The notes: generated by a model from the sequence alone, not told the origin. Shown: positions 19,407 to 29,003, numbered from the stretch's first letter. The stretch is DNA of 64,000 nucleotides from Marinifilum sp. D714 (GCF_030851345.1 NZ_JALPNU010000004.1:1-64000), one strand, 5' to 3'. Translations and numbers: made by a program.

Positions 19407-21347
19407 ATGATCTCTATAAATAATCTTACAGTTGAATTTGGTGGTTTTACTCTTTTCAAAGAGGTAAGTTTTCTTGTGAATTCGCGAGACAGAATTGGCC
19501 TTGTTGGAAAAAATGGAGCAGGAAAATCAACTTTGCTTAAGATTTTTGCGGGATTACAGGGAGCCACAAAAGGAAATGTTTCCATTCCTTCTGAGATTAA
19601 GATTGGTTACTTGCCACAGCAAATGAACCACTTTGATGGCAGAACAGTAATGGAGGAAGCTCTTACTGCTTTTGAGGAGGTATTGGGCCTTGAAAAAGAG
19701 ATTGCAAAAATTAATGCTGAAATTGCTGAGCGCACCGATTATGAATCGGAGGATTACATGAAGTTGATTAATCGCTTGAGCGATAAAAACGACCGTTATC
19801 ACATGATGGGTGGTGAAAATGTTGATGCTGAAGCTGAGAAAACCCTAATGGGACTTGGTTTTTTACGCAGCGATTTCACTCGTCAGACCAACGAATTTAG
19901 CGGTGGTTGGAGAATGCGTATCGAATTGGCTAAGATTCTTTTGCGTCGTCCGGATGTTTTTCTTTTGGATGAGCCTACCAACCATTTGGATATTGAGTCA
20001 ATTCAGTGGTTAGAAGATTTTTTGAAGGTGTATCCCGGAGCTGTGGTGTTGGTATCGCACGACCGTGCATTTTTGGATAATATCACCAACAGAACAGTTG
20101 AGATTTCGGTTGGGAAAATATACGACTATAAAGTTCCTTATTCTGAATATGTTGTTTTGCATGCCGAGCGAAGAGAACAGCAGATGAAAGCCTACATCAA
20201 TCAGCAAAAGATGATTAAGGATACAGAGGATTTTATTGAACGATTCAGATATAAGGCTACAAAGGCAGTTCAGGTTCAATCTAGAATCAAGCAACTTGAA
20301 AAATTGGATAGAATTGAAGTGGATGAGGAAGACTTATCGAAATTAAATTTGAAATTTCCTCCTGCTCCACGTTCTGGCGATTTGGTTTGTGAAGCTAAAA
20401 ATTTGAGTAAAGCTTATGGCGATCATCTGGTTTTAAGCGAACTGGAGTTTGTAATTGAAAGAGGAGAGAAACTTGCTTTTGTAGGAAAGAATGGGGAAGG
20501 AAAATCAACTCTGGTAAAAGTTTTAATGGGAGAGTTAGAGCATACGGGAATCTGTAAGGTTGGTCACAATGTAAAAATCGGATATTTTGCTCAGAACCAG
20601 GCTCAACTTCTGGATGAAAACAAAACGGTTTTTGATACCATTGATGATGTTGCCGTTGGCGATGTAAGAACCAAAATCAGAGATATTCTTGGAGCTTTTA
20701 TGTTCCGGGGGGAGGAAGTTGATAAGAAAGTAAAAGTGCTTTCGGGAGGAGAAAGATCTCGATTGGCTATGATTCGCTTGCTTTTGGAGCCGGTGAATTT
20801 ATTGGTGCTCGATGAGCCTACCAACCATTTGGATATGAAATCGAAGGATGTGTTGAAAGAGGCCTTGTCGCAATTTGAAGGAACTGTTATTGTTGTTTCT
20901 CACGACCGTGAGTTCCTGGATGGTTTAGCATCGAAAGTTTATGAATTTGCCAACAAAAAAATAAAAGAACACTTGGGTGGGATTTATGACTTCTTAAGAG
21001 CTAAACGCATGGAAACTCTTCAGGAGTTAGAAGTGAAAAAAGCGATTGTTCAGGAGAAAGTTGAAGAAGCTCCTTCGGAAAATAAGTTGAATTACCTGGA
21101 GAGAAAAGAGTTAAGTAAGAAAATCACCAAAATGGAACGCAATGTTTCCAAGGCTGAGGAAAACATAGCTAAGTTTGAAGAGCAAATTGCAGAAATGGAA
21201 GATTTGCTTTCAAATCCAGAGAAAATGCAAGATCAATCTCTTTTTACCAAATATGAGGATGCCAAGAAAGATCTTGAAGATGAAATGATGGCCTGGGAAG
21301 AATATAATGAGCAATTAGAGGAATTGATTGCTGAGAGAGGAGAGTAG
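19407..21347 (+). CDS. ABC-F family ATP-binding protein
   Basis: 646 residues with two ATP-binding cassettes and no membrane segment. Cassette 1 has Walker A GKNGAGKS (about residue 35) and signature FSGGWRMR; cassette 2 has GKNGEGKS (about 363) and LSGGERSR. Both have the LDEPTNHLD motif. Between them is the linker typical of ABC-F proteins (QMKAYINQQKMIKDTEDFIERF), and a coiled-coil tail (about residues 560-646) is similar to Uup/YdiF-type members. ABC-F proteins act on the ribosome (translation factors or antibiotic target protection); this architecture suggests a housekeeping role. An AAGGA lies upstream of the ATG. Confidence 0.93.
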   Translation: MISINNLTVEFGGFTLFKEVSFLVNSRDRIGLVGKNGAGKSTLLKIFAGLQGATKGNVSIPSEIKIGYLPQQMNHFDGRTVMEEALTAFEEVLGLEKEIAKINAEIAERTDYESEDYMKLINRLSDKNDRYHMMGGENVDAEAEKTLMGLGFLRSDFTRQTNEFSGGWRMRIELAKILLRRPDVFLLDEPTNHLDIESIQWLEDFLKVYPGAVVLVSHDRAFLDNITNRTVEISVGKIYDYKVPYSEYVVLHAERREQQMKAYINQQKMIKDTEDFIERFRYKATKAVQVQSRIKQLEKLDRIEVDEEDLSKLNLKFPPAPRSGDLVCEAKNLSKAYGDHLVLSELEFVIERGEKLAFVGKNGEGKSTLVKVLMGELEHTGICKVGHNVKIGYFAQNQAQLLDENKTVFDTIDDVAVGDVRTKIRDILGAFMFRGEEVDKKVKVLSGGERSRLAMIRLLLEPVNLLVLDEPTNHLDMKSKDVLKEALSQFEGTVIVVSHDREFLDGLASKVYEFANKKIKEHLGGIYDFLRAKRMETLQELEVKKAIVQEKVEEAPSENKLNYLERKELSKKITKMERNVSKAEENIAKFEEQIAEMEDLLSNPEKMQDQSLFTKYEDAKKDLEDEMMAWEEYNEQLEELIAERGE

Positions 21348-21572
21348 TTTAAAGGATAAAGGATAAAGGAGTCATTGTCTGAAAATAGGTTGACTACAGG
21401 TCTTAAATTAAAAGTGAACATTGCTTTGTGGACTTTGTGCATTAACTTAGTGTGTCTTTGTGGTTAAAGTTTTTGTGTAGGAAATCTTTGCGATCTCTTA
21501 AAATAAAAAACCACTGCGCTCTTTACGTGAAATATTTTATTTCTTTAATCTTCTTATCTTAGAAAGAAAAAA

Positions 21573-22817
21573 ATGCAAACTCCGCATGCGGCCCCAACTG
21601 CTTTAAAAGAAAGAATCCATTCCCTCGATATTTTGCGAGGCTTCGCACTATTGGGCATTCTATTTATTAATATTCAGCTTTTTGCTTTGCCAAATGCATC
21701 ATTTGCCAATCCTTTGGTGTTGGGAGAAATGAGTGAATTGGAAAGTTTTTCTTATTGGCTGGTTCATGTTTTTGCCGAGCTAAAGTTCATGAGTATTTTC
21801 TCCATTCTGTTTGGTGCAGGCATTTTGTTATTTGTGAATCGATTGGCAGATAAAGGCATTGATGGTTCCAGGATTCACATCAGAAGAATGATGTGGCTTC
21901 TACTTTTTGGGATGATTCACGCTTATTTAATTTGGTTTGGCGATATTCTGGTTGCCTACGCAATTATTGGTTTAATTGCTGTACTGCTTCGCAAAGTGAA
22001 GGATGTATGGAAGTTGGTTCTCGCTGTATTTCTTTACATGGTTCCTATGCTTTTCTTTTATGCAATTGGAAGTATGTTTGATACCATGCCTGAAAAAATG
22101 ATGGAAGAGTCAATGTCTGAATTTTTACCTTCTGCTGAGTCATTATCTGCTGAAATAAACCTATATCAGCATGGCTCGTGGTTCGATATCTTTGTGAAAA
22201 GGGTTCAGTTAAACATGAACTATCAGGTAGGAGGCTTCTTTATGCTTTCTTTATGGCGAACTACAGGAATGATGTTGCTGGGGATGGTGCTTTTAAATCA
22301 AGGAGTTTTATCAGCAAAAAAAACCAAACTATTTTATGCTGGAATGGCTGTTTTGGGGATAGGTATTGGTGCATTAATTTCCAATTATGGGGTTCAGGAA
22401 ATGGCTCAAAACAGATGGGAAGTAGTACACTATTTCAAATATGGATATCAGTACAATTATTTTTCCAGCATTTTTACTTCTCTAGGGTACATTGGCTTAA
22501 TCATTTTGGTGTATCAATTAAATCTGTTTAAATTTTTAACGAAAGCTTTCGAAGCAGTTGGTCGATTGGCTTTTACAAACTACCTTTGCCAATCCGTAAT
22601 TTGTTCCATCATTTTTTATAGTTACGGATTTGGATTGTTCGGTGAGTTCAGCAGGTTTGAGTTGCTATTTTGGATGCTTGGCATCTGGATTTTTCAAATG
22701 ACTTCATCTTATATTTGGTTGAAGTATTACAGGATGGGACCATTGGAATGGTTGTGGCGATACCTAACCTATAAGGAAAAACCACAACTTACATTAAATG
22801 TAAAATCAAGGAATTAG
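21573..22817 (+). CDS. DUF418 domain membrane protein
   Basis: 414 residues with about ten membrane segments. It begins RIHSLDILRGFALLGILFIN, the typical start of YeiB/DUF418 proteins, and ends with the conserved NYLCQSVICSIIFYSYGFGL, later RMGPLEWLWRYLTY. The family is related to membrane acyltransferases and has been proposed to be transporters or lipid-modifying proteins; no reaction is established. It lies 4 bp upstream of rlmB and is presumably cotranscribed, which is probably coincidental. Confidence 0.85.
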   Translation: MQTPHAAPTALKERIHSLDILRGFALLGILFINIQLFALPNASFANPLVLGEMSELESFSYWLVHVFAELKFMSIFSILFGAGILLFVNRLADKGIDGSRIHIRRMMWLLLFGMIHAYLIWFGDILVAYAIIGLIAVLLRKVKDVWKLVLAVFLYMVPMLFFYAIGSMFDTMPEKMMEESMSEFLPSAESLSAEINLYQHGSWFDIFVKRVQLNMNYQVGGFFMLSLWRTTGMMLLGMVLLNQGVLSAKKTKLFYAGMAVLGIGIGALISNYGVQEMAQNRWEVVHYFKYGYQYNYFSSIFTSLGYIGLIILVYQLNLFKFLTKAFEAVGRLAFTNYLCQSVICSIIFYSYGFGLFGEFSRFELLFWMLGIWIFQMTSSYIWLKYYRMGPLEWLWRYLTYKEKPQLTLNVKSRN

Positions 22818-22821
22818 ATAG

Positions 22822-23562
22822 ATGGCTAAACAGAAACAGGAAATGTTGTTCGGTATTAGAGCAACAATGGAAGCGATTAGAAGTGGTAAAGAAATTGAAA
22901 AAGTATTAATTCGTAAAGGATTAACTGGTCGTTTGTACCAAGATCTATTCGATTTAATTCGTGATGAATCAATCGAATATCAATTTGTACCTGCTGAAAA
23001 AATCAATTCACTTAACCAGAAGAATAATCAAGGTGTTGTTACCTTAATTGCACCTATTGCTTACCAGGAAGTTGAAGATGTTGTGCCACAAATTATGGCT
23101 GAAGGTAGAACTCCTTTAATCTTGATATTGGACCAGATTACCGACGTTAGAAACTTTGGTGCAATTGCTCGTTCTGCAGAGTGTGCTGGGGTTGATGCGA
23201 TTATTATCCCATTTAAGAATTCGGCTAAAATTACACCTGATTCAATTAAAACTTCAGCTGGAGCATTGTATCAAATTCCGGTTTGTCGTGTACAGAATCT
23301 AAAAACTCTGGTGCGAAACCTGAAAAAAGAAGGAATTCGAATTGTAGCTTCAACCGAGAAGGCTGAAAACTATTATACCGATGCAGATTTAACTTTGGCA
23401 ACGGCTATTATTATGGGATCGGAGGATACAGGTATCGATGAGGCATTGCTTCGCCTGGCTGACGAAAAGGTAAAAGTGCCAATCTTAGGCCAGATTGATT
23501 CCTTGAATGTTTCGGTGGCTGCATCGTTAATGGTTTATGAAGCAGTTCGCCAAAGAAAATAA
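22822..23562 (+). CDS. rlmB: 23S rRNA (guanosine-2'-O)-methyltransferase RlmB
   Basis: 246 residues. The N-terminal SpoU substrate-binding domain starts MLFGIRATMEAIRSGKEIEKV; the SPOUT trefoil-knot domain carries LILDQITDVRNFGAIARSAE (about residue 97), IIMGSEDTGID (about 193) and SLNVSVAASLMVYEAVRQ at the C-terminus, the three conserved SpoU motifs. In E. coli RlmB 2'-O-methylates G2251 in the ribosomal P-loop. Length and motifs match well; a close TrmH-like paralogue is the only alternative. It starts 4 bp after the DUF418 stop. Confidence 0.92.
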   Translation: MAKQKQEMLFGIRATMEAIRSGKEIEKVLIRKGLTGRLYQDLFDLIRDESIEYQFVPAEKINSLNQKNNQGVVTLIAPIAYQEVEDVVPQIMAEGRTPLILILDQITDVRNFGAIARSAECAGVDAIIIPFKNSAKITPDSIKTSAGALYQIPVCRVQNLKTLVRNLKKEGIRIVASTEKAENYYTDADLTLATAIIMGSEDTGIDEALLRLADEKVKVPILGQIDSLNVSVAASLMVYEAVRQRK

Positions 23563-23585
23563 TCTTTAAAGACTAAAAATATTGT

Positions 23586-23614
23586 AACGCAGAAATTAAT
23601 TTTCTGCGTTTTTT
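23586..23614 (+). terminator. Terminator after rlmB
   Basis: Perfect 10-bp stem aacgcagaaa / tttctgcgtt (23586-23595, 23601-23610) with a 5-nt loop and a T tail. Confidence 0.9.
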
Positions 23615-23661
23615 ATGCTTAAAATTGAATAAAGCAGAAAGTAATATTATAGAAAAGAATT

Positions 23662-25035
23662 TTATTTCTTTATCTTTTTGCTGTTGGGAATCCAGTTCGG
23701 AAGATCTGCTGATTTTGGTTTTCTTCCATAAAAGAAATCATCAAGATGTACAGCTAACATTCTGAACAGAGCAGAGTGTTTAATCCCAAAACGAATGAAA
23801 TTGTGTAGTAAATTATCGGGATGTGAGTAAGGACAACAAGCCATGCAACGACCACAATCGGTACCAGCTTTGCACCAATAGGTAAAGCAAGATTCAGAAT
23901 TTATTTGCCACCTTTTTATTCCATTTACAAGTTTGGGTTCATCAAGGGAAATGGAATTGCTAGGACAAACCTCTGCACATTTTTTACATTGTAAACAGAA
24001 ATCGAGCATCGAATTGTCCTTGCTTCTTTTATCAGTTTCTAATTCGAATGTTGTTGTCACTACTCCCAATCGCACTCGAGGACCTTCTTTAGGCGTCATT
24101 AGTAATCCCATTCGGCCAATTTCGCCTAGGCCAGCATCTCGGGCAACCAAAGGGCAAACAATTTGATAATTCCCATCGATGTGAGCTCGTGCTGAAAATC
24201 CCAGGCTTCTTAAGAATTGTGCTAGCTGAACGGCAATTCGTCCAGCCTCTAAATACTGTTGAGCCGATTCCATTACGATGGAAGATTGAGGTGCTGCAGC
24301 AACCATTTCCTGACTCATTTCAACAGTAAAGGCAATGGCATGAGTATGATTGCTCTCAATAGGATTTCCATAATCTTCGCCTCTTCCTTTATGCGAATAG
24401 AAATGGTAATCTTTCAATTCAGTAATTCCAATATTTAAGGCTCCTAGTTTTCTGCTCCAGTCCTTAATAAACTTACTCAATTCGCCTTTTGAAATATCTG
24501 ATTTTTTGGGATTGATTTCACCATCAACAGCTTGGTGAAATTGATCAACTGTAAAAAAGCTGGCATTGGCAGCTTTGTATGCCAATTCATTAAAGAAAAT
24601 GGATTTTTCTGCGGTTAATCCGGGTTCCTTTCTAAACTCATTATCTAGTTTTAGTTTGTTAGGATTTTTGGAGTAATATTCATTGAATCTCTCTGTGTTT
24701 TCTTTCAATTCGTTTCGTGAAAACATGATGTCTCTCTCATCAATTTTCGTTTTTGGAAAATCATCGGTGATGTTTTGCTTGTTGCCAAAAGGAATAAGAA
24801 ATAGGATGCCAGTTATCAATAGATCCGCTGTAAGAATGAGAGCCATTATTTCCCAGTTGTAATACCATGTTATTTGGTAAATGGGAGGCAGAAATAAAGC
24901 GAGTAAAAGAGCTCTGAATCCAGCTCTTTTTTCATTTTCCTGATAAAAAACAATGCATGTGTAAAGTAATCCTGCAAACAGAATGATTGAAAAAATCAGA
25001 CAGGTAAGAATTGATAGGTGGTATACTTGGTTCAT
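23662..25035 (-). CDS. Membrane-anchored reductive-dehalogenase-like iron-sulfur protein
   Basis: 457 residues. The first ~85 form three membrane helices. The soluble part contains a region related to the RdhA/QueG-type corrinoid fold (ARAHIDGNYQIVCPLVARDA, then GLGEIGRMGLLMTPKEGPRV) and two iron-sulfur motifs: CLQCKKCAEVCP (about residue 347) and CFTYWCKAGTDCGRCMACCP (about 385). The second has more cysteines and wider spacing than the standard cluster. The GEIGRxGLLxTPxxGPRVR block is characteristic of reductive dehalogenases. Membrane anchoring within the same chain, rather than by a separate RdhB and Tat export, is unusual. Corrinoid binding and dehalogenation are inference; epoxyqueuosine reductase (QueG) is less likely given the membrane helices. 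Confidence 0.75.
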   Translation of the reverse strand: MNQVYHLSILTCLIFSIILFAGLLYTCIVFYQENEKRAGFRALLLALFLPPIYQITWYYNWEIMALILTADLLITGILFLIPFGNKQNITDDFPKTKIDERDIMFSRNELKENTERFNEYYSKNPNKLKLDNEFRKEPGLTAEKSIFFNELAYKAANASFFTVDQFHQAVDGEINPKKSDISKGELSKFIKDWSRKLGALNIGITELKDYHFYSHKGRGEDYGNPIESNHTHAIAFTVEMSQEMVAAAPQSSIVMESAQQYLEAGRIAVQLAQFLRSLGFSARAHIDGNYQIVCPLVARDAGLGEIGRMGLLMTPKEGPRVRLGVVTTTFELETDKRSKDNSMLDFCLQCKKCAEVCPSNSISLDEPKLVNGIKRWQINSESCFTYWCKAGTDCGRCMACCPYSHPDNLLHNFIRFGIKHSALFRMLAVHLDDFFYGRKPKSADLPNWIPNSKKIKK

Positions 25036-25154
25036 TTTTCTTGACTTAGAGCAGCAAGATAAAGGATTTTTTTAGCGAATCCATTTTGCCAATCTAATTT
25101 GGATTCTTTCTCTGTAGAAGGCTACAATCTTATTTTTGAATTGTAGTATAGTTC

Positions 25155-25192
25155 AAAAAAACTACCCGAACCAACAAGTGTTAATTCGGGTA
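25155..25192 (-). terminator. Terminator of the KAS III gene
   Basis: Stem 25163-25170 (tacccgaa) / 25185-25192 (ttcgggta) with an inner aac/gtt pairing. On the minus strand it ends in seven Ts (complement of 25155-25161). The rest of the 350-bp gap 25036-25385 shows nothing else clear. Confidence 0.75.
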
Positions 25193-25385
25193 ATATTTAT
25201 AGTAATTTTAGGGTTAGAATGCAATTCCAAAATCAAATCTGATAATATCCTATTCTCCTCAATCCCTTTTATCTTCATGCCTCTATCAGATTCAGCCCTG
25301 CTAATTTAGAAAAATTATTTTTGAATCCAACACATTTGGATAAATCTTTATTAAAAAGATTAAAAATTTAACATTTAAAGTTAAT

Positions 25386-26471
25386 TTACACTTTATATAC
25401 AAAAGAGTTAATATTCATTCCAGCACCTACAGAGGCAAAAACAACGTAGTCACCAGAATTTAAATTGTGACCGGTTAAAGCTCCTTTGGCAATTTGATCG
25501 TAAAGAATCGGGACGGTAGCCACAGAATTGTTACCCATTTTCTTCAAAATAATTGGCATAATATCTTCTGGCACCTCTCTTTCTTTATACAATCTAAACA
25601 ATCTTTTGCCAATGGCTTCGTCCATTTTTTCATTTGCTTGGTGGATTAATATTTTCTTGATGTCTTTGATGTCTAATCCAGCTTTATCAATACTCTCCTT
25701 TACAACGCCAGGAACATTGGTAATAGCGTATTCGTATATTTTACGACCAAACATTTTAATGAAATGACTGTTACTGTTTCCTTCGAAATCAGCATTGTCC
25801 GAAATGTCTGATCTTAAGAAATATGCTTGATCTTTGGTGTCTGTTCTCATTGCATGAGATAAAATTCCGGTTTCTTCTTCCGATTCAAAAGCTTCCAATA
25901 TGGTTGCACCTGCTCCGTCCGAATAAATCATACTATCTCTGTCGTGTGGATCGCAAACACGTGATAGGGTTTCTGCACCAATTATCAGAACTCTGTTGGC
26001 ATCGCCCGATTTGATGTAGTAGTTGGCTTGAATCATCAATTGAACCCAACCTGGACATCCGAACAAGATATCGTAAGCAATACATTTCGGATTCTCAATT
26101 TGCAAAAGGTTTTTCACTTTTGCAGCCAAACATGGAAGTTGATTGGTTAAGGTTGAATTTGGCTTGATGTCACCATAATTGTGCGCAACCAATATATAGT
26201 CAATGCTTTCTTTATCAATGTTCGAAGAATCTAATGCATCTTTTGCAGCCAGATAAGCCAAATCCGATGCTTGCTGCTGGTCAGTTGCGTACTTTCTTTC
26301 CTCGATTCCGGTAATTTCACGGAATTTTTCAATTATTTCCTCGTTTGGAGTGTCAATTTTTTGTCCGTTCGGTTCAAAAAAATCATGGTTCAAAAAATGT
26401 GAATTTTTAACTTCGATATTTGGCAGATAGCTACCTGAACCTACAATTTTAGAAAATCTCTTGGTACTCAT
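25386..26471 (-). CDS. 3-oxoacyl-ACP synthase III (FabH-like) enzyme
   Basis: 361 residues from the ATG at 26471 (MSTKRFSKIVGSGSYLPN); the longer frame to 26504 adds an atypical Cys-rich leader. The KAS III catalytic triad is present: Cys about 139 in DILFGCPGW, His about 277 in LIHQANEKM, and Asn about 314 in GNNSVATVP. These condense an acyl-CoA starter with malonyl-ACP. It is longer than housekeeping FabH (about 317-335) and has FGCPG instead of the usual AACAG around the nucleophile, suggesting a special starter or product rather than core fatty acid synthesis. Stand-alone gene with its own terminator; no acyl carrier protein nearby. Confidence 0.85.
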   Translation of the reverse strand: MSTKRFSKIVGSGSYLPNIEVKNSHFLNHDFFEPNGQKIDTPNEEIIEKFREITGIEERKYATDQQQASDLAYLAAKDALDSSNIDKESIDYILVAHNYGDIKPNSTLTNQLPCLAAKVKNLLQIENPKCIAYDILFGCPGWVQLMIQANYYIKSGDANRVLIIGAETLSRVCDPHDRDSMIYSDGAGATILEAFESEEETGILSHAMRTDTKDQAYFLRSDISDNADFEGNSNSHFIKMFGRKIYEYAITNVPGVVKESIDKAGLDIKDIKKILIHQANEKMDEAIGKRLFRLYKEREVPEDIMPIILKKMGNNSVATVPILYDQIAKGALTGHNLNSGDYVVFASVGAGMNINSFVYKV

Positions 26472-26679
26472 TGTTATTGTTTTTGTTTCACAAAATGCAC
26501 ACAATATTAAGGGTGCAAAATATTACCTCAAGAAACAGATTCCTAAAGTCCGAAAGATTTGTAATAAAAGGATTTATCCCTTAGGATAATAAGTTTGGTG
26601 TGGGCGCTAAGATAAAGTTTTTTTTTGAACTGCATCTGCTGAACCTTTATTTAGAAAGTATTTCCATCTTTTCTGCGAT

Positions 26680-26711
26680 AAAAAAAGGAGTGATTTTTAA
26701 GTCACTCCTTT
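26680..26711 (-). terminator. Terminator of the chalcone-isomerase-like operon
   Basis: Stem 26684-26693 (aaaggagtga) / 26702-26711 (tcactccttt). On the minus strand it is followed by a run of seven Ts. Confidence 0.87.
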
Positions 26712-26728
26712 GCTATTCTTTTCTGATT

Positions 26729-27283
26729 CTATTTAAGCAGATCCTCTTTTAAGTTTTTATCGGCAGGTTTATTGCAAAGCCAAATGCCAAAAAGTGCTTT
26801 TTTAAAATCTAATCCATCAATTACCTTTCTAAGCTCTCCATTTTTGTAGATCAAGCTTCCTTCCGAAGGGTTGTATACAAATTCAAAAATGTCTTTTTTT
26901 TCTACACCGCTTAAAAAAACCGAGAGGAAATCATTTATTTTTGATTCTATTGGTTTAATATTGTTTTGGGTCGAATTTTTAAATCCATCTCTTGTGGCTT
27001 TCTCCATTTTTTCAGCCGTAATTAAGCCAGAAATAATTTCAAGTCTAATGCCCATGTACTTATTATCATTAATGATTTGAGATGCATCATTGGTTTTACT
27101 TTCCAAATACAATCCCATTGCATACATATCCATCCAAAGTTTAACTCTGGTTCCAGCTCCTTGCAATTGTAACTTGGTCTCTTTCACCATTATTTGAGAT
27201 GGCAATTCAACTCCGCCTACTTTCGTTTGTGCAAAAGAACCAAAACAGCTAAGTACAAATAAAAGGGTAATTAATTTCTTCAT
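26729..27283 (-). CDS. Periplasmic chalcone-isomerase-like protein
   Basis: 184 residues with a signal peptide (VLSCFGSFAQ, residues 1-19). The mature protein matches the bacterial chalcone-isomerase-like family: GVELPSQIMVKETKLQLQGA near the N-terminus, YAMGLYLE (about residue 54), and a C-terminal FKKALFGIWLCNKPADKNL. Bacterial members share the fold, but most are thought to bind fatty acids or have unknown function rather than act in flavonoid synthesis. Last gene of a minus-strand trio, 20 bp after the PQ-loop gene. Confidence 0.82.
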   Translation of the reverse strand: MKKLITLLFVLSCFGSFAQTKVGGVELPSQIMVKETKLQLQGAGTRVKLWMDMYAMGLYLESKTNDASQIINDNKYMGIRLEIISGLITAEKMEKATRDGFKNSTQNNIKPIESKINDFLSVFLSGVEKKDIFEFVYNPSEGSLIYKNGELRKVIDGLDFKKALFGIWLCNKPADKNLKEDLLK

Positions 27284-27302
27284 ATCAATTGGGGGTTTAG
27301 AT

Positions 27303-27596
27303 TTAGGAATAAATCAGTTTGGCATAACAGAGATAAAAAGTTGCCACAATGTTTACCAAATAGTTTAACCAAAGTGGGTATTGTCTTTTATCTGCTTTTA
27401 AATCACCGTTCACAATATAGATAAAAGTAAATAGCACACCAAAAGCCCACATCAGCAAAAAGGGCCAGTTAAAACTATCAACATCATGTGTTTTCCAAGT
27501 TTGAACAACTTGAGGAATTACTCCAATACTTAGAATGATATTACCAAACCAGCCCAATGACTCGAAAAAATCGAGTTTTTTTAAGATACTTTTCAT
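27303..27596 (-). CDS. PQ-loop / SemiSWEET-like membrane protein
   Basis: 97 residues, three membrane helices. The PQ motif lies in TM1 (GNIILSIGVIPQVVQTWKTH), and the overall length matches SemiSWEET transporters, which work as dimers to move sugars such as sucrose or glucose down their gradient. FNWPFLLMWAFGVLFTFIYI forms TM2. It starts 7 bp after the MscS stop, so the two are cotranscribed. Substrate unknown. Confidence 0.8.
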   Translation of the reverse strand: MKSILKKLDFFESLGWFGNIILSIGVIPQVVQTWKTHDVDSFNWPFLLMWAFGVLFTFIYIVNGDLKADKRQYPLWLNYLVNIVATFYLCYAKLIYS

Positions 27597-27602
27597 TTAT
27601 AA

Positions 27603-28841
27603 TTAATTGATTAATTTTTGAAAATCATCACCTGTAGGATTCTGGAAGATTTTTAAATTGAATTCAGGAACAATTGCGAAAATGTGATCGAATATATCAG
27701 CCTGAATGGCTTCATAGTTTGCCCAAGCCTGATCGTTAGAAAATACATATATTTCAATTGGTAAACCCTTTTCTGATGCTTGTAACTGGCGTACAAGGAA
27801 AGTCATGTTGTTATGAATCTTTGGGTGATTGTGGAGATATGCTTCAATATATTTTCTAAATGTTCCAATATTCGTTAATCTTCTCTGGTTTACAGGAATC
27901 TCACCTTCAGGATTAGATGCTTGAATTTCTTCTTTCTTTTCTTTCATGTAATTTTGAATCAAGTTGATTTGTTCAAATTTATGGATGTCTTCTTCGGAAA
28001 GAAAGTGAATTGACTTAACATCGATATTTAAATGCCGTTTAATTCTTCTACCACCCGAGTCTTCCATTCCTTTCCAGTTGTTGAATGATTCGGAGACCAA
28101 GGCATAGGTTGGTATTGTACTAATTGTTTTATCCCAATTTTGAACTTTAACTGTATTTAAGCTGATATCAATTACCGTTCCATCCGCTCCTTTGGATGGC
28201 ATTGAAATCCAGTCTCCAATATTTACCATTTTGTTGGCCGATAGTTGAATGGAGGCTACAAAACCTAATATCGTATCCTTAAATATTAACAGGATAACAG
28301 CAGCAAATGCTCCCATCCCAGCAATAATTGTTAAGGGATTTTTATCGAATAAAACAGCTATTATCGCAATAATTCCCAATGCATAAAAGAATATTTTTAC
28401 AATTTGGATATATCCTTTAATTGGTCTTGTTTTACTTACTGGCATGGTGTTGTAAATATCGTTGCTTGCACTTAAAAAAGTATCTAGAAGCATGATTGAT
28501 AAGACAACCATATAAACATACGCTCCATTTTCAACGAAATTACTCCAGCTCTCATGATCAATTAAACTTGCACTAGAATAGATAATTATTGCTGGTGCAA
28601 AATGTGAGATCTTATTAAAAACTTTGCGTTCTAGTAAGATATCGTCCCAGTGCGTTTTGGTTCTTCTAACAACTCTGGTTATAAATGCAATTAAGATCTT
28701 TTTGGCAATATAATCAGACAACCAAGCTATAAGAATTACAACAACTGCTGCAATGGCTGATTGTAGTAGTACAGCCCAATATTCTGAAATGCCTTCGTTG
28801 ATTAGCCAGTTCTTTAATTGAACGCCCAATAGTTCTTTCAT
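27603..28841 (-). CDS. MscS-family mechanosensitive channel (YbdG-like)
   Basis: 412 residues. Five N-terminal hydrophobic segments precede the conserved MscS pore and beta-domain: NPLTIIAGMGAFAAVILLIF (TM3-like), LGFVASIQLSANKMVNIGDW and IDISLNTVKVQNWDKTISTIPT. The cytoplasmic part contains an insertion (about residues 265-330, including FEQINLIQNYMKEKKEEIQA) as in the larger YbdG/MscM-type channels. These open under membrane tension and protect against osmotic downshock. First gene of the trio with the PQ-loop and chalcone-isomerase-like genes. Confidence 0.9.
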   Translation of the reverse strand: MKELLGVQLKNWLINEGISEYWAVLLQSAIAAVVVILIAWLSDYIAKKILIAFITRVVRRTKTHWDDILLERKVFNKISHFAPAIIIYSSASLIDHESWSNFVENGAYVYMVVLSIMLLDTFLSASNDIYNTMPVSKTRPIKGYIQIVKIFFYALGIIAIIAVLFDKNPLTIIAGMGAFAAVILLIFKDTILGFVASIQLSANKMVNIGDWISMPSKGADGTVIDISLNTVKVQNWDKTISTIPTYALVSESFNNWKGMEDSGGRRIKRHLNIDVKSIHFLSEEDIHKFEQINLIQNYMKEKKEEIQASNPEGEIPVNQRRLTNIGTFRKYIEAYLHNHPKIHNNMTFLVRQLQASEKGLPIEIYVFSNDQAWANYEAIQADIFDHIFAIVPEFNLKIFQNPTGDDFQKLIN

Positions 28842-29003
28842 GGTCTATATTAAATTTGTGTGTGAATTAAAAATCTAAGATATCTATTTCGATTAGGAAA
28901 AGAAAAATGTGAATCTTTTATTATCAAAAATCTTGTAATTGGTGACTAATTCTCATCCTTAAATTATTCGTACTTTTATCACTTCAACTTAAACAATCGA
29001 AAA

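Noticed and set aside
23586-23614. tgtaacgc at 23584 as a fourth ECF promoter
   Set aside because: It lies inside the rlmB terminator, and the downstream element is cgtt, not CGTC.
23662-25035. Naming the iron-sulfur protein QueG
   Set aside because: Membrane helices, length and the extended second cysteine motif do not fit QueG.
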